Below are positions 9,050 to 16,451 of a DNA stretch of 64,000 nt, piece after piece. The notes below the pieces were generated by a model that saw only the letters and a program-made list of their open reading frames with translations, was not told the DNA's origin and searched no databases. The first letter of the stretch is position 1, and each line of letters begins with the position of its first letter. Source of the DNA: Pseudomonas sp. MTM4 (lineage in GTDB: Bacteria; Pseudomonadota; Gammaproteobacteria; Pseudomonadales; Pseudomonadaceae); the NCBI RefSeq assembly GCF_019355055.1, contig NZ_CP048411.1, positions 1,426,001 to 1,490,000 of the forward strand, in the 5' to 3' direction. Position numbers and translations under genes: made by a program.

Positions 9050-10033
9050 TTACCCGGCCACCGGCCGAAACTGGGGAAGCGTCAGGCGGTCGTCGAACGT
9101 GGCGAACTCCACTTGCAGACGCTGGCCGATATTCAGTTCACCCGGCTCGACACCGACCAGTCCGGCAATCAGGCGCACGCCTTCGTCCAGTTCGATCAGG
9201 CCGATGGGGTTGGGATGGTCGAACGGCGCCACCTCGGGGTAATGCATGACCACGAAGGAATACAGCTCGCCCTGCCCGCTGGCCTGGACGTGGTCCAGCT
9301 CGAAGCTATGGCAGGTGCTGCACACTGGAGCCGGCGGGTGCTGGAGGGTCTGGCAGGCGGTGCAGCGCTGGATCAGCAGCTTGCCTTCCTTGCAGCCGTC
9401 CCAGAAGAAACGAGTGTCATCGCTGATGCCCGGCAGCGGGCGCATTGGCTTGGGTGCTTCCTGGCTCGCCTTTGCCGGCTCGGCCGGCTGTGGCCGCTCG
9501 GCCGGCTTGAACTTGAACACCCGGAACAGCAGTTCGCCGACCCGCTCGTCGTCCTGGCCGTCGGGCTGCTCGATGAAATAGGTCATGATCGCCGTGACGA
9601 AGAAGCCCGTGCCCAGCGCGGTGGTCTTCTCTTCGCTGATGGCGTCGATGCGGCTGCTGTAGTAGATGCGCTCGCCGACATGCAGGTAGCGGTCGAAGGT
9701 CAGTTCCGAGTTCACCGCCACAACGCCGGGGTAGCCGCAGGCCTCGATATCCTTGAGGATCTCGAACACGTTGGCGTCGGTGGAACCCGGCGCGAAGTTA
9801 TCCAGGTCCGGTCCGGCCATGCCCCATACCTGCAACATCGCAGGTGGCGCCACCACATCGGGGTAGCCGGCATCACGGGCAAAGGCCGGGTCGGTGTAGA
9901 GCGGGTTGTCGATGCCCATGAGTTCGCACCAGTGGCGAATCATCGGGGCATTCACCTGGTCCCAGGCGTACACCCGGCCGTACTCGCGTCCGACCGTGGC
10001 CCGCAGTTTTTCTATCAGCTCTTGATCAGCCAA
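9050..10033 (-). CDS. MaoC-like/DUF35 OB-fold fusion (ChsH2-like), TTG start
   Basis: 327 residues: an N-terminal MaoC-like domain (about 1-160), a proline- and alanine-rich linker (about 165-185), then a DUF35 domain with a rubredoxin-like zinc knuckle CTACQTLQHPPAPVCSTC and an OB fold. This is the ChsH2 layout: hydratase half plus the DUF35 domain that binds the Ltp2 aldolase. The start is TTG at 10033 with AGGAGG 5 nt upstream; the codon run further upstream, although open, has no relation to the family. It lies 58 nt after the SDR gene. Confidence 0.84.
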   Translation of the reverse strand: MADQELIEKLRATVGREYGRVYAWDQVNAPMIRHWCELMGIDNPLYTDPAFARDAGYPDVVAPPAMLQVWGMAGPDLDNFAPGSTDANVFEILKDIEACGYPGVVAVNSELTFDRYLHVGERIYYSSRIDAISEEKTTALGTGFFVTAIMTYFIEQPDGQDDERVGELLFRVFKFKPAERPQPAEPAKASQEAPKPMRPLPGISDDTRFFWDGCKEGKLLIQRCTACQTLQHPPAPVCSTCHSFELDHVQASGQGELYSFVVMHYPEVAPFDHPNPIGLIELDEGVRLIAGLVGVEPGELNIGQRLQVEFATFDDRLTLPQFRPVAG

Positions 10034-10091
10034 GTTCGCCTCCTGATGGATCTGTCTGGACGCCACCGCTGGTGGCGTCACCGGGGTTGCA

Positions 10092-10877
10092 TCAATGCTG
10101 GTCGGCGTTGGCGGCAGCGAGAAACGCAGGCTTCTCGCCACCGCCATGCAGCAGCAGGTTGGTTCCACTGAAATAGGCCGCCAGCGGCGAGGCGGCATAA
10201 AGACAGGCATTGGCGATGTCGTCCGGCTCGCCCATACGCCCGGCCGGAATGGTCCGGCCCACCGCGTCGATGCCGGCTTCGTCGCCGTAATGCAGATGTG
10301 ATTGCTCGGTACGGATCAGTCCGGGGCTGATGGCGGCCACACGCACCCTGGGCGCCCACTCCACCGCCAGCGAGCTGACCAGTGCCAGCACACCGGCCTT
10401 GGCCGCGCCGTAGGCGGCGGTGCCGGGCGAAGGGCGCAGCGCGGCAACGCTGCCAATGAACAGGATCACTCCGCCCTCTGTCTGGCGCTGCATGAGCCGG
10501 TTGGCCTGCTGGGCAACATTCAGCGGGGCGATCAGATTCAGGCGGATGATGCCTTCGTGAAAGCGCGGGGAGGCGGTCGCAGCTTCGGCCGCCGGGCTGC
10601 CGCCGGCGTTATTGATCAGCACGTCCAGACGCCCATAACGGTCTTCGATAGCAGCGAACAGAGCCACCAGCGAATCAACGTCGCGCACATCGGCCGGGAT
10701 GAATTCGGCCGCGCGGCCACCGGCCTCCGGCAGGCGCTCCGGGGCCTGTCGCCCGCAGACCACCACGTCCGCACCAGCCTCAAGGAAGCGGCTGGCGATG
10801 GCCGCGCCGATCCCTTTGGTGCCGCCAGTCACCAGCACGGTCTTATCGGAAAAATTCAGGCTGCTAAGGGCATTCAT
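10092..10877 (-). CDS. short-chain dehydrogenase/reductase in the side-chain operon
   Basis: 261 residues, classical SDR: TGGTKGIG (Rossmann), NNAGG, catalytic Ser in GSVAALRPSPGT, YGAAK (Tyr-x3-Lys). Start at 10877 (MNALSSLNFSDK), with AGGA 8 nt upstream; the open frame extends further back without family similarity. First gene of the minus-strand operon that continues into the ChsH2/ACAD/ChsH1/aldolase module, and directly downstream of the operator at 10935. Probably oxidises a hydroxysteroid or hydroxyacyl-CoA intermediate; specificity not readable. Confidence 0.8.
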   Translation of the reverse strand: MNALSSLNFSDKTVLVTGGTKGIGAAIASRFLEAGADVVVCGRQAPERLPEAGGRAAEFIPADVRDVDSLVALFAAIEDRYGRLDVLINNAGGSPAAEAATASPRFHEGIIRLNLIAPLNVAQQANRLMQRQTEGGVILFIGSVAALRPSPGTAAYGAAKAGVLALVSSLAVEWAPRVRVAAISPGLIRTEQSHLHYGDEAGIDAVGRTIPAGRMGEPDDIANACLYAASPLAAYFSGTNLLLHGGGEKPAFLAAANADQH

Positions 10878-10934
10878 CACTGTGTCCTCGTTCGAGCAAT
10901 GGCCCCACTGTATTGAGCCGGCACAAGCAGCTCG

Positions 10935-10950
10935 TCGTCTGAATGGACGA
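10935..10950. promoter_or_regulatory. candidate island operator between divergent genes
   Basis: TCGTCTGAATGGACGA matches the TCGTCC-N4-GGACGA palindrome with one mismatch. It sits in the 137-bp gap between the minus-strand SDR (start 10877) and the plus-strand enoyl-CoA hydratase (start 11015), so one bound regulator could control both directions. Confidence 0.65.
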
Positions 10951-11014
10951 TGAGTCGGGCATTGCCGGCCCCAACAATCGCTGCATCTTCCTGCGCCCGA
11001 GGAGCGCTGCACGC

Positions 11015-11800
11015 ATGAGCCAAGCAGAACAACCAACGGTCCTTGCGGATTGGCCCTCCGAGGGCGTGGCCCGCCTGCGCCTGAACCGCCCTGCGGTCAA
11101 CAATGCCCTGAGCCTGGAACTGCAGACATCGCTGGCGCGGCATTTCAGCGAACTGGCGCAGGACTCCGCGGTGCGGTGCATCCTGCTCACCGGCGGCGAG
11201 CGGGTGTTCGCTGCCGGCGGCGATATTTCCAGCATGGCCGGCGTCGGTCCCATCGAGATTCTCCAGCGCCACACCGAGCGTGTCTGGGCACCGATCCAGC
11301 ACTGCCCCAAACCGGTGATCGCCGCCGTTTGTGGCTACGCCTATGGCGGCGGTTGCGAGCTGGCGATGCACGCCGACATCATCATTGCCGGCGAAGGCGC
11401 GCGCTTCAGCCAGCCGGAAATTCGCATTGGCATCATGCCCGGCATCGGCGGCACCCAGCGTCTGCTGCGCGCGGTGGGTAAGGCCAAGGCCATGCAGATG
11501 GCCCTCACCGGCCGGCCGATTACCGCTCATGAGGCATGGGTCGCCGGGCTGGTCAGCGAGGTGGTGGCCGACGACCGGGTGCACGACCATGCACTGGAGC
11601 AAGCACGCCTTATCGCGGCCATGTCGCCGCTGGCCGCCGAGCAGATAAAGGAAGTCATTCTTGCCGGCATGGACGCCTCGCTCGAAGCGGGCCTGGCTCT
11701 GGAGCGCAAGGCCAACGCCCTTCTGTTCGCTTCGCGCGATCAAAAGGAGGGCATGCAAGCGTTCCTGGAAAAACGCCGGCCAACCTTCGAGGGGTATTAG
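11015..11800 (+). CDS. enoyl-CoA hydratase (crotonase family)
   Basis: 261 residues. Both crotonase acid/base glutamates are present: GGGCELAM (Glu144 equivalent) and FSQPEIRIG (Glu164 equivalent), followed by PGIGGTQRLLRAVGK, so it should be a working 2-enoyl-CoA hydratase. Start chosen at ATG 11015 (MSQAEQ) with GAGGAG upstream rather than the earlier in-frame ATG at 10943, which lies at the operator. The stop codon abuts the MITE-like element, which separates it from the ACAD pair that follows. Likely job: hydration in a side-chain or CD-ring cycle (Shy-type). Confidence 0.85.
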   Translation: MSQAEQPTVLADWPSEGVARLRLNRPAVNNALSLELQTSLARHFSELAQDSAVRCILLTGGERVFAAGGDISSMAGVGPIEILQRHTERVWAPIQHCPKPVIAAVCGYAYGGGCELAMHADIIIAGEGARFSQPEIRIGIMPGIGGTQRLLRAVGKAKAMQMALTGRPITAHEAWVAGLVSEVVADDRVHDHALEQARLIAAMSPLAAEQIKEVILAGMDASLEAGLALERKANALLFASRDQKEGMQAFLEKRRPTFEGY

Positions 11801-12028
11801 GGTCTGTTGACGTTTCGTCGCGAGCCGCGTTGCTGCGCAACCCTGCGGGCCGGGCCTGTTTTTACGCGATGCGGCGTTACTCGTCGCTCATTTGGAACAA
11901 CCAAACTTCACTCCTCGTGCGATCTCCATGGATGGAGTGAATGCCGCAAGCCCGCCGGGAGCGGGCGCGGTCTTGCCTCGCACAAAAACAGGCTCCGGCG
12001 CGGCCGCGAACGAAACGTCAACAGCCCC
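11801..12028. mobile_element. MITE-like non-coding element with terminal inverted repeats
   Basis: A block of about 228 bp with matching ends: CTGTTGACGTTTCGT at 11804-11818 and its exact reverse complement at 12010-12024. The similarity continues inward (GAGCCGCG / GCGGCCGCG, GCCTGTTTTT / AAAAACAGGC). Short TA/TAG sequences flank both ends. No transposase is encoded and only short chance ORFs occur. It fills the gap between the enoyl-CoA hydratase and the ACAD pair and probably interrupted a former operon. I recall similar sequences dispersed in Pseudomonas stutzeri-group genomes, not checked. Confidence 0.65.
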
Positions 12029-12044
12029 TAGTCCGTATCGAGGA
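12029..12044. promoter_or_regulatory. weak operator-like sequence
   Basis: TAGTCC-GTAT-CGAGGA just right of the MITE-like element and about 60 bp upstream of the ACAD gene at 12104. The left arm matches 5 of 6 and the right arm 4 of 6 against TCGTCC-N4-GGACGA. It could restore control to the genes cut off by the insertion, but may be chance. Confidence 0.3.
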
Positions 12045-12103
12045 TTCCGCCGCCGCGCGCGCAGCCTAGGCTGCTGGCCATCGAAGCCCGAAGGAGCCCG
12101 AAC

Positions 12104-13273
12104 ATGGATTTCGCCTTGAGCGATGAACAACTGATGATTCAGGAGAGCGCCGCCGGCTTTCTGACCAAGGCCTCAGATTCAGCCGCCGTGCGAGCTGCGA
12201 TGGTGAGCGAGCGTTACAACGGCGAGCTGTGGCGGCAGATCGCTGCCGAGTTGTGCTGGCCGGCGCTGATCATTCCGGAAGACCACGGCGGCCTTGGTCT
12301 CGGCTTCGTCGAGCAGGCCATCCTGCTTGAACAGATGGGCCGGCGCCTGCTCAGTTCGCCGTTCTTTGCCAGCGCCTGCGTCGCCACCCCGGCGCTGCTG
12401 TTGGGCGATAACGAGGCGCTGAAGGCACGTTGGCTACCGGAACTAGCGGCCGGCAGCCTCACAGCCACCCTCGCCTGCTCAGCCACCACGCGCGCCGGGC
12501 ATTTGCTGCCGCAAGGGGTGCAGGCCACGACAGAGGGCAACGGCTGGCGGCTCGACGGCGTTTGCGAGACGGTGCTCGACGGCGCCGACGCGGATCTGCT
12601 GATCGTTGCCGCGCAACTCAAGGACGCCCCGAACAGCGCCATCGGGCTGTTTGCTGTGCCCGCCAATCAACCGGGCCTGAGCCGCCGCGCGCTGCCTACG
12701 CTGGACCAGACCCGGCGCCTCGGGCACCTCTCGCTGGAGGCCGTCCAGGTATCGACCGAGCACTGCCTGCATGCGCCCGGCGCAGGCGCGCAGTTGCTCG
12801 ACACCACGCTGCAACTCGCCGCCATCGCGCTGGCCTGTGAGCAGACCGGCAGCGCCCAGCAATGTCTGGATCTGACCCTGGCCTACCTCGGCGAGCGCCA
12901 GCAATTCGGCCGTCCCATCGCCAGCTTCCAGGCCATCAAGCACCGCTGCGCCGACCTCATGCTGGAGATCGAGAGCGCACGCTCGGCCTGCTACTACGCG
13001 GCCTGCGTGGCCCATGAGGTACTCGCGACCGAAGGCGACAGGCTGATCGCAGGCGAACTGGGCGAAGTCAGCGCCGTCGCCAAGATCCACGCCAGCGAAG
13101 CCTTCATGCACTGCGCCGCCGAGTCGATCCAGCTGCACGGCGGGGTCGGCTTCACCTGGGAATACGACCCGCACCTGTACTTCAAACGCGCCCGCGCCGG
13201 TGAACAGCTGTTCGGCAACCCCGCTCAGCACCGCGAGCGCCTGGCCCACCTGATTCTGGAGCAGTTCACATGA
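12104..13273 (+). CDS. acyl-CoA dehydrogenase, HGG-type half
   Basis: 389 residues. Contains ERQQFGRPIASFQAIKHR and IQLHGGVGFTWEYDPHLYFKR; lacks the GGSNEIQR segment, which is in the next gene. ATG at 12104 with GAAGGAG upstream. Its stop overlaps the start of the next ACAD (ATGA at 13270-13273), a strong sign of translational coupling and a stoichiometric complex. The third such split pair in the window. Likely substrate a steroid-derived acyl-CoA (side chain or the hydrindane propionate). Confidence 0.86.
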   Translation: MDFALSDEQLMIQESAAGFLTKASDSAAVRAAMVSERYNGELWRQIAAELCWPALIIPEDHGGLGLGFVEQAILLEQMGRRLLSSPFFASACVATPALLLGDNEALKARWLPELAAGSLTATLACSATTRAGHLLPQGVQATTEGNGWRLDGVCETVLDGADADLLIVAAQLKDAPNSAIGLFAVPANQPGLSRRALPTLDQTRRLGHLSLEAVQVSTEHCLHAPGAGAQLLDTTLQLAAIALACEQTGSAQQCLDLTLAYLGERQQFGRPIASFQAIKHRCADLMLEIESARSACYYAACVAHEVLATEGDRLIAGELGEVSAVAKIHASEAFMHCAAESIQLHGGVGFTWEYDPHLYFKRARAGEQLFGNPAQHRERLAHLILEQFT

Positions 13274-14460
13274 AGATCGGATTCAGTGCAGAAGACGAAG
13301 CCTTCCGTCAGGAAGTTGCCGGCTGGATCGCCGAGCATTTGCGCGGCCCCTTCGAGCCGCTGCGCTTTCGTGGCGGGCCGGGCGACGAGCATATGTTTCC
13401 TGAAGAACGCAAAGCCTGGGAACGCGAGCTGGCCAAGGGTGGCTGGATCGGTCTGGGCTGGCCGAGCGCGTGTGGCGGTCGCGGGTTGTCGATCAGCCAG
13501 CAGGTAATCTTTCACGAGGAATATGCCCGCGCCGGCGGACCCGGCCGCATGGGGCACATCGGCGAGGGGCTGATCGGCCCGACCCTGGTGGCGTTCGGCA
13601 GCGACGAGCAGCGCGCGCGCTTCTTGCCCGGCATCCTCGAAGGCCGCGAGTTCTGGTGCCAGGGTTATTCCGAGCCGGGCGCTGGTTCTGATCTCGCCGG
13701 CGTCAAGACCCGCGCGCAGCTCGACGCCACTCGCGGTACCTGGCGGATCAACGGGCAGAAGGTCTGGACTTCGCTGGCCCACGAGTCGGACTGGTGCTTC
13801 GTGCTGGCGCGCACCGATCCGGACAGCCGCGGCCATCACGGCCTGTCCTTCCTGCTGGTGCCGATGGATCAGCCCGGCATCAGCGTGCAGCCGATCCAGC
13901 AGATTACCGGCACCAGCGAGTTCAACGAGGTGTTCTTCGACGATGCCGAAGCCGAGGCGTCCTGCATGATCGGCGCGCCGGGCGAGGGCTGGAAGATCGC
14001 CATGGCGCTGCTGGGCTTCGAGCGTGGCGTGTCCACCCTCGGCCAGCAGATGCAGTTCCAGAACGAGCTGGATGAGGTCATCCGTCTCGCCAAAGGCAAC
14101 GGCGCCGCCGACGACCCGCTGATCCGCCAGCGCCTGGCCCAGGCCTGGGCGGGTCTCAGGGTGCTGCGCTACAACTCGCTGCGAATGCTCTCCGGCCCGC
14201 AGGACGGCAGCCTGCGCCGCGAGGCGACCATCTACAAGCTGGCCTGGTCCACCTGGCATGCCGAGCTGGGCAAGCTGGCAATGGACGTGCTCGGGCCGCA
14301 GGCGGAAATCCTCGAGGAAGCGCCCTACGCACTGTCGCGCCTGCAGTCACTGTTCCTGTTCACCCGCGCCGACACCATCTACGGCGGCAGCAACGAGATT
14401 CAACGCAACATCATTGCCGAACGCGCGCTAGGCATGCCGCGCGAGCCGAGGGTGCAGTAG
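13270..14460 (+). CDS. acyl-CoA dehydrogenase, catalytic-type half
   Basis: 396 residues. CQGYSEPGAGSDLAGVKT (about 130-147), INGQKVWTS, GFERG with Glu251 at the alternative base position, and IYGGSNEIQRNIIAERALG, in which the Glu of the usual IYEGT is Gly. This complements the HGG-type gene whose last 4 nt it overlaps. Last gene of the plus-strand run; a repeat-filled gap of 680 bp follows. Confidence 0.87.
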   Translation: MKIGFSAEDEAFRQEVAGWIAEHLRGPFEPLRFRGGPGDEHMFPEERKAWERELAKGGWIGLGWPSACGGRGLSISQQVIFHEEYARAGGPGRMGHIGEGLIGPTLVAFGSDEQRARFLPGILEGREFWCQGYSEPGAGSDLAGVKTRAQLDATRGTWRINGQKVWTSLAHESDWCFVLARTDPDSRGHHGLSFLLVPMDQPGISVQPIQQITGTSEFNEVFFDDAEAEASCMIGAPGEGWKIAMALLGFERGVSTLGQQMQFQNELDEVIRLAKGNGAADDPLIRQRLAQAWAGLRVLRYNSLRMLSGPQDGSLRREATIYKLAWSTWHAELGKLAMDVLGPQAEILEEAPYALSRLQSLFLFTRADTIYGGSNEIQRNIIAERALGMPREPRVQ

Positions 14461-14496
14461 CGCGCCTTGCGAGAGGCCCGGCTCTGAGCGCAACGC

Positions 14497-14591
14497 CGTT
14501 CGCCCCGAGGTCGGGCCTCCCACAAACGCTAACCACGCTTGCTGCCGTAGCCCCGATCCGCTTTTGTAGGAGGCGCGCCCTCGCGGCGAAA
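14497..14591. repeat. REP pair in inverted orientation (BIME-like)
   Basis: Two copies of a roughly 30-nt palindromic unit face each other. The copy at 14562-14591 reads TTTGTAGGAGGCGCGCCCTC and then GCGGCGAAAG. The copy at 14497-14526, read on the minus strand, differs at about 4 of 30 positions. The spacer is 35 bp. The GTAGGAG...GCGGCGAA form is typical of Pseudomonas REP sequences. It lies just after the stop of the ACAD gene, a usual position for such elements. Confidence 0.65.
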
Positions 14592-15140
14592 GCGTGTGTT
14601 CAAGCAACGCAAAAGCTGACGCTTCGCCCCGAGGCCAGGATCCCAGCAGCAGCCCACCACGAATCTGCGCGTCTCTTGAGTGAGTGCGTGTTGTCTGGCA
14701 GGCGTGTCGACGGCGCTCAAGCGCTGGGCGTTACGGACTGGCGAGTTCGGGTGTGTTGAATGAACGTTTCGCTTTTGTGGCGATTGGCGAGTTGTTTGAA
14801 TGCTTGGTTTCGCCCTGCTGGGCGAGTCACTTTTTCCAAACGCCGAAAAAGTAACCAAAAACGCTTGCCCCTGCATCCGGCCCTGCGCTTCGCTCCGGGT
14901 CCGTTCACTCCATCGTCGCTCCGAGGGTCGTCGTACAAGGGCCATCCATGGCCCTTTACGACTCTCGCCGCGTCCTGCGGCTCGCCCCTCTACGCAACGA
15001 TTTCGCTCACCCTTCTGATGGGGCGTTTGGTGTCGCCTGTTGGTTCGTGCAAAAAAAGCCAAATCAAAGCAAACGGGACGCGAGGCATAGACGCCGAGCG
15101 TGGGCAGGGCGAAACACGAACAACCACATCCCTGGAAAAC
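14592..15140. repeat. non-coding stretch, probably dispersed intergenic repeat
   Basis: No frame here has family similarity or a credible ribosome site. The stretch includes CTTTTTC and GAAAAAG arms around CAAACGCC (near 14827-14850), which can form a hairpin, then GC-rich sequence. I recall this CTTTTTCCAAACGCCGAAAAAG type of sequence as a common intergenic repeat in pseudomonads; that is memory, not a search result. No promoter or gene is claimed. Confidence 0.45.
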
Positions 15141-16376
15141 TCAGGAAGCCGCCGCCTGGGCATTGAGCACCGGGTCACCCGGCGCACCAAGCACGCAGCT
15201 GGTACCGCCGGGCGTATACATCATCGCCACGCATCGGTTGCACGCCGTGCAGATACCCTGCTGGCTTGCGCCCAAAGAAAACTTGGCGACCAGATCCGGC
15301 TCGGCGATCAGCGCTCGGCCCAGTGCCAGCGCGTCGAAGCCCTCGTCTAGCACCTGCTGGACGCCACGCAGGCTTGTGACGCCGCCCAGGTAGGCCAGCG
15401 GCACCTTGACGGCCTGACGGATCCGCCGCGAATGCTCCAGCAGGTACAGCTCGCGAAATTCCACCGGCCGCTCGCGCAGTTGCTGGATCGCCATGGCTGC
15501 CGCCACCAGCGGATTGCTCGGGCGCACGCGGTTTTCCTTGGGAAACGACGAACCGAACATGGTGGTGATGGACTCGGCGTTCATGCCAGCGCTGAGCACC
15601 AGCATGTTCGCGCCTTCCGCCTCGAGCAGGCGCGCAATGGTCACGCCGTCCTCCGGCTGATTACCGCCCTTCACCCCCTCGGTGATGCTGTATTTGCACA
15701 GCACCGCCATGTCCCGGCCCACCGCATCGAGCACCGCACGCAATACCTGACGCGGAAAGCGCAGGCGGTTCTCCAGGCTGCCGCCGTAGGCATCGCGGCG
15801 CTTGTTGTACAGCGGCGAGATGAACTGGCTGAGCAGGTAGCCGTGACCCATGTGGATCTCCACGGCATCGAACCCCGCCTCCCGCGCCAGCCGGGCGCCC
15901 TGGGCGAACTCGCGGACGACCTGATCCATGTCCGCCTCGGTCATCGCCTGCTTGCGGAACATGCCGCTGAGCATGCCGATCTTGTTGAAACCACCGCTGG
16001 CGGACAACGGCCGGGGCGTCGAACGCTCGGGCATAAAGGTGAAACAGCCGCCATGGGTGATTTGCGCCGAGGCCGCGGCGCCGTGTCGGTGCACCGCATC
16101 GGTCAGCACGCGAAGATGCGTCAGGCTGTCCGGCTGCAGCACGATCTGGCCCGGCAGCGTTCGCCCGTCGGGGCTGACCGAACAGTAGGCCAGCGTGGTC
16201 ATGGCCGTGCCGCCAGCCGCCATCGACTCGTGGAAGCGCACCAGCTGCTTGCTGGGCACTCCACCGATGGACATGCCTTCATTGGTCGCGGCCTTGATGA
16301 AGCAATTCCTGAGCGTCAGCGGGCCGATGCGCAGGGGGCTGAAGGGAGACCTGGAAGTATTGTTGTCGTGGTCCAT
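15141..16376 (-). CDS. OYE-family NADH:flavin oxidoreductase
   Basis: 411 residues: FMN-binding TIM barrel of the old yellow enzyme/2,4-dienoyl-CoA reductase family (PLRIGPLTLRNCFIKAATNEG at the N terminus; HMGHGYLLSQFISPLYNKR). Start at 16376 (MDHDNNTSR) with AGAGGC upstream. The C terminus has the cluster-type spacing CTACNRC...SC expected for a 4Fe-4S site, yet the protein stops before the FAD/NAD domains of dienoyl-CoA reductase. BaiCD-type steroid reductases belong to the same superfamily, so reduction of a steroid enone is a reasonable guess. Last gene of the 18.06 kb minus-strand run. Confidence 0.75.
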   Translation of the reverse strand: MDHDNNTSRSPFSPLRIGPLTLRNCFIKAATNEGMSIGGVPSKQLVRFHESMAAGGTAMTTLAYCSVSPDGRTLPGQIVLQPDSLTHLRVLTDAVHRHGAAASAQITHGGCFTFMPERSTPRPLSASGGFNKIGMLSGMFRKQAMTEADMDQVVREFAQGARLAREAGFDAVEIHMGHGYLLSQFISPLYNKRRDAYGGSLENRLRFPRQVLRAVLDAVGRDMAVLCKYSITEGVKGGNQPEDGVTIARLLEAEGANMLVLSAGMNAESITTMFGSSFPKENRVRPSNPLVAAAMAIQQLRERPVEFRELYLLEHSRRIRQAVKVPLAYLGGVTSLRGVQQVLDEGFDALALGRALIAEPDLVAKFSLGASQQGICTACNRCVAMMYTPGGTSCVLGAPGDPVLNAQAAAS

Positions 16377-16451
16377 GAATCGCTTGCCTCTGATGGGCGA
16401 AATCGGGATCGGCCAGGTCACGGCTGGCCGATCATTCACTGCCTGGATCGC

